In this document: piece after piece, positions 36,267 to 45,877 of the stretch
Layout of the letters: the number at the start of each line of letters is the position of its first letter
Numbering within the stretch: the stretch's first letter is position 1
Assembly (NCBI RefSeq): GCF_011761635.1
Contig: NZ_JAASRN010000002.1
Span: forward strand, 646,634-710,633
Origin: Thermonema lapsum
GTDB taxonomy: Bacteria > Bacteroidota > Bacteroidia > Cytophagales > Thermonemataceae
Direction of reading: 5' to 3'
DNA: 64,000 nt
Notes under the pieces: model-generated
The model's input: the letters and a program-made list of their open reading frames with translations, nothing else
Databases searched by the model: none
What the model was told of the DNA's origin: nothing
Made by a program: the position numbers and the translations under genes

Positions 36267-37309
36267 TTGGCACGCACAGAGTAGTGTTTCTCCACAAAAG
36301 AGCGCCCTGCTTGCCCAAGTTTTAGTCGTAAATCGGGCTCTCGGATGAGCTGTTCCAAATAGTGATACCAATCTTCGGCGGTATGGGCGCAAAAACCCCG
36401 CTGCCCATGTGCCACTATCTGCGTGTTTACCCCCACAGGTGATACCACAGGCGGTATTTCCAATGCCATGTATTGCAATGCTTTAAATCCACATTTGCCC
36501 TTTGCCCATGCGTCATCTATCAAAGGCATCAAACCGATGTCTATGGCTTGCAGGTCTTCGATTTCCCGCTCTTTGGACCATTGCACAAAGTCTAAGGCAG
36601 GCAGTTCGAAGTCAGGAGCGACATTACAGATTACCCGCACTTGTATGTTATACTTTTCTGCCAATTGCCATAAAATGGGGGCTATGATTTTCAGGTAAGG
36701 CAAGGTAGAGTGGGTTCCTGTCCAGCCAAGTATGATGGTATCCGATGCCATATTTTTCTGTGCCACCGGACGATGATAGTCTGTATCAATGGTTGTTGGA
36801 ATCGTTACCACCGCAGGGTTCCATTGGCGTGCAAACTCAGCCAAATAGTCGTTACCTACGCTTACCTTATGGGCATAACGGCAGATATTTTTCACTTTAG
36901 AATGCCACTTGATAAAGGCAACCATACGATTTTGTTTCGAGGTGTTGGGCAGCCAAATGGCATCATCGAAATCATAGATAAGTTTTTTTTTGAGCACTCG
37001 ACTTATCCACCACTCCAATACGGGTGGACCCACCGGGGTCAACTCACGATGCACAAAGACGAAGTTGTAGCGTCTCGCCCGCCATAACAAAGACAGGCGC
37101 CGCAAAAAGCCCCGCAACAATCCAAAAAACTTAGCGCCCCAATTGCCCGGACAGTAGAGTATTTGCCAAGCTTGCCGGTCCCAGAAGCTCTGGAAGTGTA
37201 TTTCGAATCCTTCGGCTTTCAGATAGCCGTAGTACTGTTCGAAGCGAAACCGCTGTGAAGGTGCTTCGCCTTGTGGATAAGGCGCCAGAAACAAAATGCG
37301 TTTTTTCAT
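36236..37309 (-). CDS. Glycosyltransferase, GT4-like
   Basis: A 357-residue GT-B fold glycosyltransferase. It starts with a Rossmann strand (KKRILFLAPYPQGEAPSQRF), has DDAIWLP in the middle, and the nucleotide-sugar-binding half shows ILGWTGTHSTLPYL, IGLMPLIDDAWAKGKCGFKALQYMA and VSPVG. It belongs to cell-surface polysaccharide or glycolipid synthesis; acceptor and donor unknown. The start overlaps the stop of the next upstream gene by 4 bases (ATGA type), so the two glycosyltransferases are translationally coupled. Confidence 0.82.
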   Translation of the reverse strand: MKKRILFLAPYPQGEAPSQRFRFEQYYGYLKAEGFEIHFQSFWDRQAWQILYCPGNWGAKFFGLLRGFLRRLSLLWRARRYNFVFVHRELTPVGPPVLEWWISRVLKKKLIYDFDDAIWLPNTSKQNRMVAFIKWHSKVKNICRYAHKVSVGNDYLAEFARQWNPAVVTIPTTIDTDYHRPVAQKNMASDTIILGWTGTHSTLPYLKIIAPILWQLAEKYNIQVRVICNVAPDFELPALDFVQWSKEREIEDLQAIDIGLMPLIDDAWAKGKCGFKALQYMALEIPPVVSPVGVNTQIVAHGQRGFCAHTAEDWYHYLEQLIREPDLRLKLGQAGRSFVEKHYSVRANQMSVVRLFA

Positions 37310-38529
37310 GAGCGTGCCATTCGTTGATAAACTTCCTCGTAGCGCTTTATTCCTTCTTCTAAGCTAAAATATTCGCTTGCTATAGCCCGGAAGCTCTGCG
37401 GCGGCGTACTTATCACTGCCGGTAGCTGCTCTATGACCGCTTCAAACGCTTTATCTTCATAGCCATAAGCCCAAGGCTTAGCGCTTGGTTTTGAGCGTAA
37501 TAAAATGCCACAGCGATAAGTAGAAAACAGATGGTCGTGGTCACCTACCTGCTCATTGGCTATGACGGGCAGACCACAGGCAAGCATTTCGCCCATCTTG
37601 GTTGCCGAAGAGGCTATCTTTGAAAATGCCGGCTTGATAAAGAACACCCCCACATCTGCCTGCGCCAAAAGTGCGGGTACTTCTTGGCGCTCTGCTGCAC
37701 GCACTTCTATGCCTTCAGGCGATATTTGTAAACGGGCACAAGCGTCCTTCACTATGCTTTCCGGTTCGCGGGTAACAATGACAAAGGTAGCTGCTGGGTA
37801 AAACCGACGCACATGATGAAAAAACCGCAACATATCGTCAAGCAAATACCAAGTGCCCAGTGAACCTAAGTAAATTAAACGCAAAGGAGTTTCGACCGTG
37901 CACAGGCGGGCAGTACGCAACTTGCTGAAATGTTCTAAATCCACACAACAGGGGATAACTGTTATTTTCCCGACAGGCACTTGCCAATGAGTGGTCATCC
38001 AATCTCGAGCAGCATGTGTCAAGGATATTATATGATGCGCTTCTTGCAAAAAAAAGCGTTCCTCTCTTTTAAAATAGCGATATACCCAATAGTGCAAAGG
38101 ATTGTTCAGTTGCCATATCTTTCCGTCTATACGCTCATCTGCCCAAAAGCCGCGCATGTCAAACAGAAAAGGGGTACCATAGCGTTTCTTTATTCGGCGG
38201 GCAACCCACGCCCCTATATAACTGCGTGCATGCAGGAAATCAAATGCTTTTTGCCGATGCAGATGACTGGCTTTCCGATACAGACGGCAAACATTTGCCC
38301 ACTGAGCCAACAAAGGGGGGCGACGTAGATAACGCACAGGCTGCCAATCAATAGAAGGGTGTAGAAATTCAGCAATATGGGTGGCTTCACGCTTGTATCG
38401 CTCCGGTTTTTCCAAGCTCATTAAGGTAATATCAACCCCCTTTTTGGCTAAGCCGTTCAGATAAGGTATCACTTGCGACTGCCCCAGAGGGTCGGTCATA
38501 CCATCAGGCGAAATGTAAAGAACCTTCAT
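37306..38529 (-). CDS. Glycosyltransferase, GT4 family
   Basis: A 407-residue GT4 enzyme. It begins MKVLYISPDGMTDPLGQSQV, a GT4 start with the glycine-rich GQSQ loop. The C-terminal half has YLGSLGTWYLLDDML, ADVGVFFIKPAFSKIASSATKMGEMLACGLPVIAN, with the EX7E-like region typical of the family. Start chosen at the MKVLY methionine. It is coupled to the downstream glycosyltransferase by a 4-base overlap and diverges from the YkgJ gene. Confidence 0.85.
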   Translation of the reverse strand: MKVLYISPDGMTDPLGQSQVIPYLNGLAKKGVDITLMSLEKPERYKREATHIAEFLHPSIDWQPVRYLRRPPLLAQWANVCRLYRKASHLHRQKAFDFLHARSYIGAWVARRIKKRYGTPFLFDMRGFWADERIDGKIWQLNNPLHYWVYRYFKREERFFLQEAHHIISLTHAARDWMTTHWQVPVGKITVIPCCVDLEHFSKLRTARLCTVETPLRLIYLGSLGTWYLLDDMLRFFHHVRRFYPAATFVIVTREPESIVKDACARLQISPEGIEVRAAERQEVPALLAQADVGVFFIKPAFSKIASSATKMGEMLACGLPVIANEQVGDHDHLFSTYRCGILLRSKPSAKPWAYGYEDKAFEAVIEQLPAVISTPPQSFRAIASEYFSLEEGIKRYEEVYQRMARS

Positions 38530-38622
38530 AGAATAGATATTCAGCAAAAATTGCCTTTCAAAGATAGAAAAAGTTATACCTTTGCCGATGGCGAGCAAGA
38601 TGCAAACACCGCCCACAAACTC

Positions 38623-39093
38623 ATGCAAGTTGAAACATTAAAAACCGAAACAAAAAAAGCATTCAAAAGACTACTACAACAAAAGAACAGACAACGGCAC
38701 ATCGAGCAATTGGCTGCTGAACTACATCAACAGGTCTTTGCCACCACCGATTGCCTTAGCTGTGCCAACTGTTGCCGCAGCATACCGCCTATTGTTACGG
38801 GAAACGACGCACGCCGCATTGCTAAGTACTTAGGCATGAAAGAAAGGGATTTTGTAGATGCTTATCTTCGGATGGATGAAGACGGCGACCAGGTGATGAA
38901 GACCACCCCTTGCCCCTTCTTAGATGAACAGAATTACTGCCGTATTTATGAGGTACGCCCCAAGGCATGTGCCGAATATCCACATACCGATATGCGCGAC
39001 TTTTGCAAGCACGCATCCCTTCATCTGCGCAATGCGCAATGGTGTCCTGCGGCTGCTCGTATTGTAAACCAAATTGTCGAGCAGTGTCTATAG
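38623..39093 (+). CDS. YkgJ-family cysteine cluster protein
   Basis: A 156-residue protein of the YkgJ/CxxCxxCC family. The cysteines fall in CLSCANCCRS, TTPCPFLDEQNYCRIYEVRPKAC and later DFC and WC. The motif RPKACAEYP is typical. Members bind zinc or an iron-sulfur cluster and are poorly understood. Start chosen at MQVETLKTE, since the upstream frame overlaps the divergent glycosyltransferase. Monocistronic. Confidence 0.82.
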   Translation: MQVETLKTETKKAFKRLLQQKNRQRHIEQLAAELHQQVFATTDCLSCANCCRSIPPIVTGNDARRIAKYLGMKERDFVDAYLRMDEDGDQVMKTTPCPFLDEQNYCRIYEVRPKACAEYPHTDMRDFCKHASLHLRNAQWCPAAARIVNQIVEQCL

Positions 39094-39283
39094 GCGGCAA
39101 GCCCCGCTTGTAAGCGAGTGCCGTCACAACTGTAGCCTCTTCAAGTCAATGACGAACCAATCACTCGTTTTCCTACTCAATGAAGCGAAGTAGCTGTTTG
39201 CACTCTGCCAGATAAGCCTTCCATTATGGGGAGTAGCCGGTTGTGTAAATGCTCTACATCTACTTTTAGCGTAAAATCACGGC

Positions 39284-39561
39284 TTGCCGTGGCATAACAA
39301 ATCTACTGTTTTAGGTGAAACCCCGACAGTCAACACAAATCCCATCAAAAGTATAGGCGCGTACGTAGTAAGCGATTTATCTTTGTTGTATAACTACTTT
39401 CTGGCACCCGGTCTTTCTTTGGGAATCAAAATTTATAACCTAAACGATGCTGACTATTATCATGCGGGTTACCGCAAGTGGAGTAAGTCAAGGATGGTAC
39501 ACCAGCCGTTTGCCACAAGCAAGGCGGCACGGTTATGTTACTTTACGTATGAATTTCTAAA
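39284..39561 (+). pseudogene. C-terminal remnant of a TonB-dependent receptor
   Basis: An open frame here reads GAYVVSDLSLLYNY, LSLGIKIYNLNDADYYHAGY and ends the similarity at CYFTYEF. This is the order and spacing of the last barrel strands of TonB-dependent outer-membrane receptors, including NL.D..Y..GY and a terminal aromatic. The plug and most of the barrel are absent, and the frame runs on past the normal end. The 190 bases before it (39094-39283) hold nothing recognisable. I read it as a relic of deletion. Confidence 0.65.
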
Positions 39562-39572
39562 AAGCAAGAAGA

Positions 39573-39588
39573 GGTGCTTGCAAGCACC
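39573..39588 (-). terminator. Terminator of the aldo/keto reductase gene
   Basis: A perfect palindrome GGTGCTTGCAAGCACC lies 10 bases beyond the stop of the leftward aldo/keto reductase gene and is followed, read leftward, by a T-rich run. Confidence 0.55.
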
Positions 39589-39597
39589 CCTTCCCTT

Positions 39598-40638
39598 CTA
39601 CCGATTTAAGCGATGATTTTCTATGCTGTGTTTATGGTCTCCAAAAATGACATCTTGCACGCTATCGTAGCGCAAGAACTCATGCGGAAAGCCTAAATCT
39701 ACCCGGCTGACTTCGTCGAGCTGACGGAAATGCTCTTCGGAGAGCTGCCAATTCAGGCAGCCCATCGACTCACGGAGTTGTTCTACCCGCCGTGCTCCTA
39801 CAATGGGAATGATTTGCGGATGCCGGCGACGCAACCAGTTAAGCGCCACTTGGGATGCTGGCACTCCCAATTTGTTGGCTATTTCACCTACCTGCCGAGC
39901 AATGTGTAGGTTGCGCTCTGTTACCTTGCGGCTTTGCGGCGACAAGCGCCCCTTCCCTTCAATCTGTCCATCGTTGTATTTGCCGGTAAGTAAACCCGCA
40001 CCCAATGGAGACCAAGGTGTAATGCACATGTCGAAGTGGTGTGCCATAGGCAGCAAGTCGGCTTCGGGGGTACGTTGAATCAGACTGTATTCAATCTGCA
40101 AGCCGATAAAGGGGGTCCATCCCCGCCACTCGGCGAGCGTATTGGCTTTGGCTACAATCCAAGCCGGTGTATCGGAAATACCTATATAGTGCACTTTACC
40201 TGCCGAAACCAAATCATCAAGCCCACGCATCACCTCTTCAATAGGCGTAGTGAAATCCCACATATGCACCCACAGGATGTCTATATAGTCGGTATTGAGG
40301 CGGCGCAAGCTGCCCTCTACCGAGCGCATCATGTTCTTGCGGTGGTTGCCCATGGCGTTGGGGTCGGTGCGGTCATCGTAGAGAGTATATTTGGTAGCAA
40401 TCACATAACGGTCGCGCTGGGGCTTGACAAATTCGCCCAACCACTTTTCACTGGTGCCTTCGGTATAGCGGTTGGCTGTGTCAAAAAAGTTACCGCCTTG
40501 TTCTACAAAAGCCTCAAATATCTTGCGGCTTTCTTCTTTGTTAGCGCCAGTTCCCCACTCTTCGCCAAAAGTCATGGTGCCTAAGCACAACTCCGATACC
40601 CGCAAGCCGGATTTTCCAAATAGTTTGTATTTCATCAT
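39598..40638 (-). CDS. Aldo/keto reductase
   Basis: A 346-residue NADPH-dependent aldo/keto reductase of the group related to YdhF/potassium-channel beta-like proteins. The catalytic tetrad is visible: FDTANRYTEG (Asp, Tyr), IATKYTL (Lys) and WVHMWD (His). The cofactor segment GARRVEQLRESMG is near the C-terminus. Substrate unknown. Two in-frame ATGs lie next to each other at the start. It is monocistronic. Confidence 0.88.
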   Translation of the reverse strand: MMKYKLFGKSGLRVSELCLGTMTFGEEWGTGANKEESRKIFEAFVEQGGNFFDTANRYTEGTSEKWLGEFVKPQRDRYVIATKYTLYDDRTDPNAMGNHRKNMMRSVEGSLRRLNTDYIDILWVHMWDFTTPIEEVMRGLDDLVSAGKVHYIGISDTPAWIVAKANTLAEWRGWTPFIGLQIEYSLIQRTPEADLLPMAHHFDMCITPWSPLGAGLLTGKYNDGQIEGKGRLSPQSRKVTERNLHIARQVGEIANKLGVPASQVALNWLRRRHPQIIPIVGARRVEQLRESMGCLNWQLSEEHFRQLDEVSRVDLGFPHEFLRYDSVQDVIFGDHKHSIENHRLNR

Positions 40639-40709
40639 GGTTTGAGGTGTTTAATTGTTTTGGTATGGAACAAGAGCGAAGGGTTGATATGTTCCACCCC
40701 TCTTTTCAT

Positions 40710-40740
40710 AAAGCAAAATGCCCCTTGTAAGGGGCACTTT
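40710..40740 (-). terminator. Terminator of elbB
   Basis: Arms TGCCCCTT (40719-40726) and AAGGGGCA (40729-40736) are followed, read leftward, by TTTT. They lie about 25 bases beyond the elbB stop. Confidence 0.65.
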
Positions 40741-40763
40741 CTGTCCGTTTCTTTTACATAAGC

Positions 40764-41468
40764 TTATGCAGTCGCTTGTTCTTTCACCATAGCCAACAGG
40801 GCTTGCATGGTTTTCTTTACACCTTCATAAATATCTACTATCGAAGCTTCCATCATATAGCAGGGCGAAGTAACCAAGCGGTTTTCTTCATCTATCATGA
40901 TTTCATTCACTGTTTTATTTACGGGCTCTGCCCCTACCTTGCGCAAACCTTCTTGTATGCCTGCAATATCGTAAGGCGAGGCAGCAGTAGTAGTTCCGAT
41001 GGTAAGCTTCAAGCGGGCATTTGTGCCTTCCAGTGCTTTGGCAACAGTGGTAGGCGACATGCAGACAGCTGCAATGGGTTTTTGGGCTTCATAAAATGCC
41101 CTGATAAACTGCTTCACGCTGCCGATAATATCGCCATCGGGTCCTTTAAATGCCCAAGTGGTAAAGTTTTTGGCTACCCCAAAGCCTCCGGGCATTGCCA
41201 AGGCATCGAAGTTTTCTACTTTTGCCTGCTCTATGTCTAAGATATTGCCCCGAGCAATGCGTGCTGCTTCAATCAGCACATTGCGGCTTTCGGGCATCTC
41301 TTCCCCGCTCAAATGATTGATGACATGGTACTGCGGTATGTTAGGGGCTACGCACACGGGCTCGGCACCCAATTGCTGCAAACTCAGCAGGGTACAAACG
41401 GCTTCATGTATTTCGGCACCATCATACACACCGCATCCTGACAATAATACAGCTACTTTGGGTTTCAT
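40764..41468 (-). CDS. elbB: ElbB-type DJ-1/PfpI family protein
   Basis: A 234-residue protein of the DJ-1/PfpI superfamily that matches ElbB, reported to be a glyoxalase linked to isoprenoid production in E. coli. It has the N-terminal VAVLLSGCGVYDGAEIHEAV, the middle ALAMPGGFGVAKNFTTWAFKG, and the nucleophile cysteine in AAVCMSP. Length is as in the family. An ATG 9 bases upstream is an equally possible start. Confidence 0.85.
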   Translation of the reverse strand: MKPKVAVLLSGCGVYDGAEIHEAVCTLLSLQQLGAEPVCVAPNIPQYHVINHLSGEEMPESRNVLIEAARIARGNILDIEQAKVENFDALAMPGGFGVAKNFTTWAFKGPDGDIIGSVKQFIRAFYEAQKPIAAVCMSPTTVAKALEGTNARLKLTIGTTTAASPYDIAGIQEGLRKVGAEPVNKTVNEIMIDEENRLVTSPCYMMEASIVDIYEGVKKTMQALLAMVKEQATA

Positions 41469-41535
41469 GGCTATCATTGTTTTGGGTGATGTAGTGAATT
41501 TACGAATATTCCATTTTTCCTACAACAAAAATGGC

Positions 41536-41772
41536 TTAAAGAGGACGGCGCCCATTACCGGGCAAGCGGTAAAAAGGTCTTGATTGCCGTGAATGATGTT
41601 TCAAAGGGAAATCAAGCAGACGGTCGAAAAGGTCTAATACTTGCTGAGGGCTTGCCATATTGTGACGTATCAAAGTGCGTGCGATATGTTCGGCGTGCTT
41701 GAGCATTTGATATTCATAACTATGCTCCAAAAGCAAATGCCTTTTAGACTTTTGAGAAGACAACAAACGCAT
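41536..41772 (-). CDS. Small basic protein of unknown function
   Basis: A possible gene for 78 residues, rich in Arg, His and Leu, with a helical stretch LKHAEHIARTLIRHNMASPQQVLDLFDRLL. There is no recognised family. The frame fills an otherwise empty interval upstream of elbB and its amino-acid composition looks natural, but nothing else supports it. Confidence 0.4.
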   Translation of the reverse strand: MRLLSSQKSKRHLLLEHSYEYQMLKHAEHIARTLIRHNMASPQQVLDLFDRLLDFPLKHHSRQSRPFYRLPGNGRRPL

Positions 41773-41900
41773 AGAGTAAGAGGTTTAAGAGCAAATGTCC
41801 TTGTCTGTGACACAGCTTAAACAAAATAAAATTATTTTTGCAAAATATAGAGTGTAAACCAACGTATTTCGGCACTTTTGTAATATAGGGGGAAAATATC

Positions 41901-42512
41901 ATGTCTTTTTGGGATAAGTTCTTACGACGTTTATTGGGTGAGTCGCAGGAAGAAGGCAACACTGCTTCTTCGAACAAACAAGCCTTGGTACATGATGTGC
42001 TGCGACGCTCTCCTTCTTTTAAACAACAGTATTTTCAATGGGTCAATGAGGGCAAATTTGCCGACCCCTTGCGCCGCATTTATGAAGCCTATTGGCTCAA
42101 ACGGCAAAATGTAGCCATGTCATGGGAAATACAATTGCTACAAATGCCCTATGCCAATGGCTTTGCCCTAGCTTTTCCTTCACATGAACTGGGGCAAACA
42201 GATTTTATTTTTTTGTTTGAATACTTAAAAGACCGTGTACTGAGCCTCAATTACCGCTTGGCTGATGCCAGTTACAAGATGTATGACCGTGGCGAACGTG
42301 TGGAAACCTTAGAACAATACTACCTAAAACCCCGAGTGCAGTGGGGCACACAAGACGGTGTCTATCAACAAGAATTCGGCAACATCACTTTAGAATTAAC
42401 CAGATTCGACGACCTGCCCGCTTATTTCAAAGTGGTGGCAAGCATCTATGCCGGCAGGCAATACAGCCAAGCACGGCACTTCGATGAGTTCATAGAGTTA
42501 TTGTTGCAGTGA
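41901..42512 (+). CDS. Uncharacterised soluble protein
   Basis: A 203-residue protein without membrane segment or signal. It starts MSFWDKFLRRLLG, an amphipathic helix, and contains the central QTDFIFLFEYLKDRVLSLNYRL. The composition is typical of a folded cytoplasmic protein. I do not recognise the family. Its last 15 bases overlap gmhA on the other strand. Confidence 0.6.
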   Translation: MSFWDKFLRRLLGESQEEGNTASSNKQALVHDVLRRSPSFKQQYFQWVNEGKFADPLRRIYEAYWLKRQNVAMSWEIQLLQMPYANGFALAFPSHELGQTDFIFLFEYLKDRVLSLNYRLADASYKMYDRGERVETLEQYYLKPRVQWGTQDGVYQQEFGNITLELTRFDDLPAYFKVVASIYAGRQYSQARHFDEFIELLLQ

Positions 42513-43100
42513 AGTATAGCCCAATTGCCGCTCTATGAGGGCTATCCACAGATGAATCACCTTGATGTGCACTTCTTGGATGCGGTCGGCATATCCTTGG
42601 TAAGGCACTATCAAGGCGATGTCTGCCATCTGAGCCAACTGCCCACCGTCTTTTCCGGTCAATCCAATGACCCTTATTCCTTTTTTCTGAGCAGACTCGG
42701 CGGCTCTCAAAACGTTGGCGGAGTTGCCACTGGTTGAAATAGCCACCAACACATCGCCGGGCTGACCTAAGGCTTCCACAGCCCGAGAGAATACATATTC
42801 AAAACCGTAGTCGTTGCCTACGCAGGTCAAGTGTGCTGCATCGCCCAACAAAACCGCTGGCAAAGCAGGTCGGTCTTGGCGATAGCGCCCCGTCAGCTCT
42901 TCTACAAAATGCAGGGCATCGCAATAAGACCCACCATTGCCGCAAGCCATTATTTTACCTTGTGCACGAATTGCCTGCACCATATAGTCGGCAGCAGTGG
43001 CAATGGCTTGTACGTTTGTCGGGTCATTCATAAACCGCTGCAGCACCTCTGCAGCAGTGGTCAACTCACTCACTATCAAGTGTTCTACTGATGAAGCCAT
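42498..43100 (-). CDS. gmhA: Sedoheptulose-7-phosphate isomerase (SIS domain)
   Basis: A 200-residue SIS-domain protein of the GmhA type, which makes D-glycero-D-manno-heptose 7-phosphate for lipopolysaccharide. Motifs are MACGNGGSYCDALHFVEELTGRY, ISTSGNSANVLRAAE and LTGKDGGQLAQMADIALIVP. DiaA, a replication regulator, has the same fold, but the conserved active-site features favour the isomerase. It overlaps the upstream M61 peptidase gene by 16 bases. Confidence 0.85.
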   Translation of the reverse strand: MASSVEHLIVSELTTAAEVLQRFMNDPTNVQAIATAADYMVQAIRAQGKIMACGNGGSYCDALHFVEELTGRYRQDRPALPAVLLGDAAHLTCVGNDYGFEYVFSRAVEALGQPGDVLVAISTSGNSANVLRAAESAQKKGIRVIGLTGKDGGQLAQMADIALIVPYQGYADRIQEVHIKVIHLWIALIERQLGYTSLQQ

Positions 43101-44821
43101 GCCAATAAACGCTTTTGCTGTTCTTGGGAAAGATTGTTCTTCAGCTGAAGAAAATACTCTTTAAAGGAAACCACTGGGTCTGCCTCGAGCTGAACTTCTT
43201 TAAGATACCCCTGCCTCGATACAATCAAGTGGGCTACGGTTTGTGCTCCTATTAGCTGCTGTAGCTGTTCTATGGTTTCGGTACGTTTGCCGTTGACGGC
43301 TATCAGTTCATCATTGAGGCGCAAATGGCGTGAAGCATTCGAATCGGGCACGATGGCACTGACAAGCAGCTTGCCCTCTCTTTGCTGAATCTGAAAATTG
43401 AACAGCTCCGTTCCTTTGTTCAAATAGTTGGTCATAAAGCTGATGCCTACCTCTTCCATGAGGGGCTCGATATACTTTTCAAGAGGCACCACCCCCTCGA
43501 CACAATCGGCAAAAAACTGTTCCAATGGATTGCCTGCCACCTCGGCTACTATGTTTTTGAAGTCTCTGAGCGAATACCCTTTTTCGAAGGGCTTACCGAA
43601 GCGATGCCACATCTTGCGCATCACATCATCTAACGAAGCCTTGCCGTTGCTGTGTTTACGAATCAGGAAGTCCAATATCAATGCCACCAATGCGCCTTTG
43701 GCATAAATGGACACCTTGCGCCCGGGAGTAACTTCCGAATAGCCGTCGAGCCACAAATCCACAGATGCCTCCACCAAAGAGCGATGATACCTTCCATAAT
43801 TTTCAAAATGGCGCTTGATGTACTTGTTCAGCTCTCGCAAATACTGATTGTATTTCCATACACCCGAGCGTATCAAAAACAAATCGCCGTAGTAACTGGT
43901 GATACCTTCTACCACAAAACCAGTAGGGAAATAGCATTCTTTTGTTAGGTCGTAAGGGAAAAGCTCTTTGGGGCGAATGCGACACACATTCCACACATGA
44001 AACAGCTCGTGTGAGCAAATACCAAGCAGCTCGTCGTACATATCGGCGGTATCCATAGCCTCGGAGGGTCCCAACACCACCACCGTGCTTTCGGTGTGCT
44101 CTACACCATGATAGAAGCGATAGGGCACGATTTGTATCAAAAAATGATACTCTTCGAAAGGGAATTCGCCCATCATGTCGAGCTGCGCCTTGGTGAAGCC
44201 TTCAAAATTGCGCAACAGCTCGTGCCAGTCGGGTGTCCAATTGCCTTGTATCCACACATAAAAAGTATATTGCCCCACCTGATAAAAATTGCGTTTCAAG
44301 GTAGCCGAGGCTATCATGGGGCTATCTATAAGGTGATAATAGTTACGTGCATACAACGTTTTGTTTTTAAGGGGCAACGCACAAGCAATCTCGTAGTCAG
44401 GGGGCACTTCAAGGCTTATTTCATAGGGCACATCAAGCGCCTCTTCTGAGAAGAGTATGCAATTCACAAAATTGATATACAACTGTTCTTCATCAAGCCA
44501 ACATCCGCCAGCATCGAGCCGGTTGGCATAGAAGTCGTATTGCACCAGCACCTCATCTACCGTGGAGGTGTCAATATACCAGCCATCTTTAATGTATTTT
44601 TTCACATTCAGCGGTTTGCCATTGGCATCGTATGCCCGGAAATCACGTACATACTTGGCATAGTTGGCAAGTTCGTAACGCCCCGGACGCCATACTGGCA
44701 GACGCAGCAACAGATGCTCGCCGGGTGCCGGTATGCGCGCTTCTATTTGCAAAAACTGCGTAGCAGGTGATTCATAATAAATGCGGAAACGGTAAGGCGT
44801 TGCGTTTGAAGACGATGACAT
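43085..44821 (-). CDS. M61-family metallopeptidase with PDZ domain
   Basis: A 578-residue glycyl-aminopeptidase-like protein. The zinc site is HELFHVWN (about residues 267-274) with the downstream glutamate in FVVEGITSYY. The N-terminal third is the beta-rich M61 domain, and a PDZ-like domain lies at about 490-555 (LRLNDELIAVNGKR). No signal peptide is evident, which suggests a cytoplasmic enzyme. The gene is coupled to gmhA by overlap. Confidence 0.88.
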   Translation of the reverse strand: MSSSSNATPYRFRIYYESPATQFLQIEARIPAPGEHLLLRLPVWRPGRYELANYAKYVRDFRAYDANGKPLNVKKYIKDGWYIDTSTVDEVLVQYDFYANRLDAGGCWLDEEQLYINFVNCILFSEEALDVPYEISLEVPPDYEIACALPLKNKTLYARNYYHLIDSPMIASATLKRNFYQVGQYTFYVWIQGNWTPDWHELLRNFEGFTKAQLDMMGEFPFEEYHFLIQIVPYRFYHGVEHTESTVVVLGPSEAMDTADMYDELLGICSHELFHVWNVCRIRPKELFPYDLTKECYFPTGFVVEGITSYYGDLFLIRSGVWKYNQYLRELNKYIKRHFENYGRYHRSLVEASVDLWLDGYSEVTPGRKVSIYAKGALVALILDFLIRKHSNGKASLDDVMRKMWHRFGKPFEKGYSLRDFKNIVAEVAGNPLEQFFADCVEGVVPLEKYIEPLMEEVGISFMTNYLNKGTELFNFQIQQREGKLLVSAIVPDSNASRHLRLNDELIAVNGKRTETIEQLQQLIGAQTVAHLIVSRQGYLKEVQLEADPVVSFKEYFLQLKNNLSQEQQKRLLAWLHQ

Positions 44822-44902
44822 AAAGCAAAAAATAATTGGTTGGATTCCGTAACTTTGTTTCAGTGCTAAGATAAGAAGTAAAATACAAAAACAGTCAATA
44901 AG

Positions 44903-45877
44903 ATGGTAGATTTAAGCAGACGTCCAAGGCGTAACCGTAAGAGTGAAGCCGTGCGGGCGCTTACCCAAGAAACTTTCCTTCATAAAGAGGATTTGATTTA
45001 TCCTTTGTTCTTAATCGAAGGCGAGAACAAGCAAGAACCCATTGCTTCCATGCCGGGCATTGCCCGCCTTTCTTTAGACTTGCTCTTAGAGGAAATTGCG
45101 CACTGTATGGAGTTGGGTATTCGTGCCTTCGCTTTATTTCCTGCCTTGCCCGAGTCAAAAAAAGACCGCTTTGCTACCGAAAGCTACAACGAAGAGGGCA
45201 TTTATTTGAAAGCCATCCGCGAAATCAAACGTCAGCTACCCAGCGCCTGCCTCATCAGTGACGTGGCAATGGACCCCTACAGCAGCGATGGGCACGACGG
45301 CTTGGTAGAAAACGGCAAGATACTCAACGATGAAACCCTCGAGATTTTGGCAAAAATGGCGGTAGCCCAAGCCCGTGCAGGCGTCGATATTGTTGCCCCT
45401 TCTGATATGATGGACGGTCGCGTAGGGTATTTGCGCCAAGCCCTCGACAATGAAGGTTTTACCGATGTATCTATCATGGCATATACTGCCAAATATGCCA
45501 GTGCTTTTTACGGTCCTTTTCGCGATGCCCTCGACTCTGCCCCAAAATTTGGCGACAAGAAAACGTATCAGATGAACCCGGCAAATGCCAAAGAGGCACT
45601 CATAGAAGCCGAGCTTGACTTTGCCGAAGGCGCTGACTTCCTAATGGTGAAACCTGCCTTAGCCTACCTCGATGTTATCAAACTGCTTGCCGAGCACTAT
45701 CCTTTGCCCATTGCAGCTTACAACGTAAGTGGCGAGTATGCCATGATAAAAGCGGCTGCCAGTCAAGGGTGGCTCGATGGCGAAAAGGTGATGCTCGAAA
45801 GTTTATTGGGCATCAAGCGCGCCGGGGCTAAAATCATACTTACCTACTTTGCCAAAGAAGTAGCTGCTTTACTGTAA
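44903..45877 (+). CDS. hemB: Porphobilinogen synthase (delta-aminolevulinic acid dehydratase)
   Basis: HemB joins two molecules of 5-aminolevulinate into porphobilinogen in haem synthesis. The 324-residue protein has the two active-site lysine regions SIMAYTAKYASAFYGPFRDA and FLMVKPALAYLDVI, and DVAMDPYSSDGHDGL, in which the zinc-cysteine cluster of many HemB proteins is replaced by Asp/Ser, meaning a magnesium-type enzyme. It ends 9 bases inside the convergent GWxTD gene. Confidence 0.95.
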   Translation: MVDLSRRPRRNRKSEAVRALTQETFLHKEDLIYPLFLIEGENKQEPIASMPGIARLSLDLLLEEIAHCMELGIRAFALFPALPESKKDRFATESYNEEGIYLKAIREIKRQLPSACLISDVAMDPYSSDGHDGLVENGKILNDETLEILAKMAVAQARAGVDIVAPSDMMDGRVGYLRQALDNEGFTDVSIMAYTAKYASAFYGPFRDALDSAPKFGDKKTYQMNPANAKEALIEAELDFAEGADFLMVKPALAYLDVIKLLAEHYPLPIAAYNVSGEYAMIKAAASQGWLDGEKVMLESLLGIKRAGAKIILTYFAKEVAALL

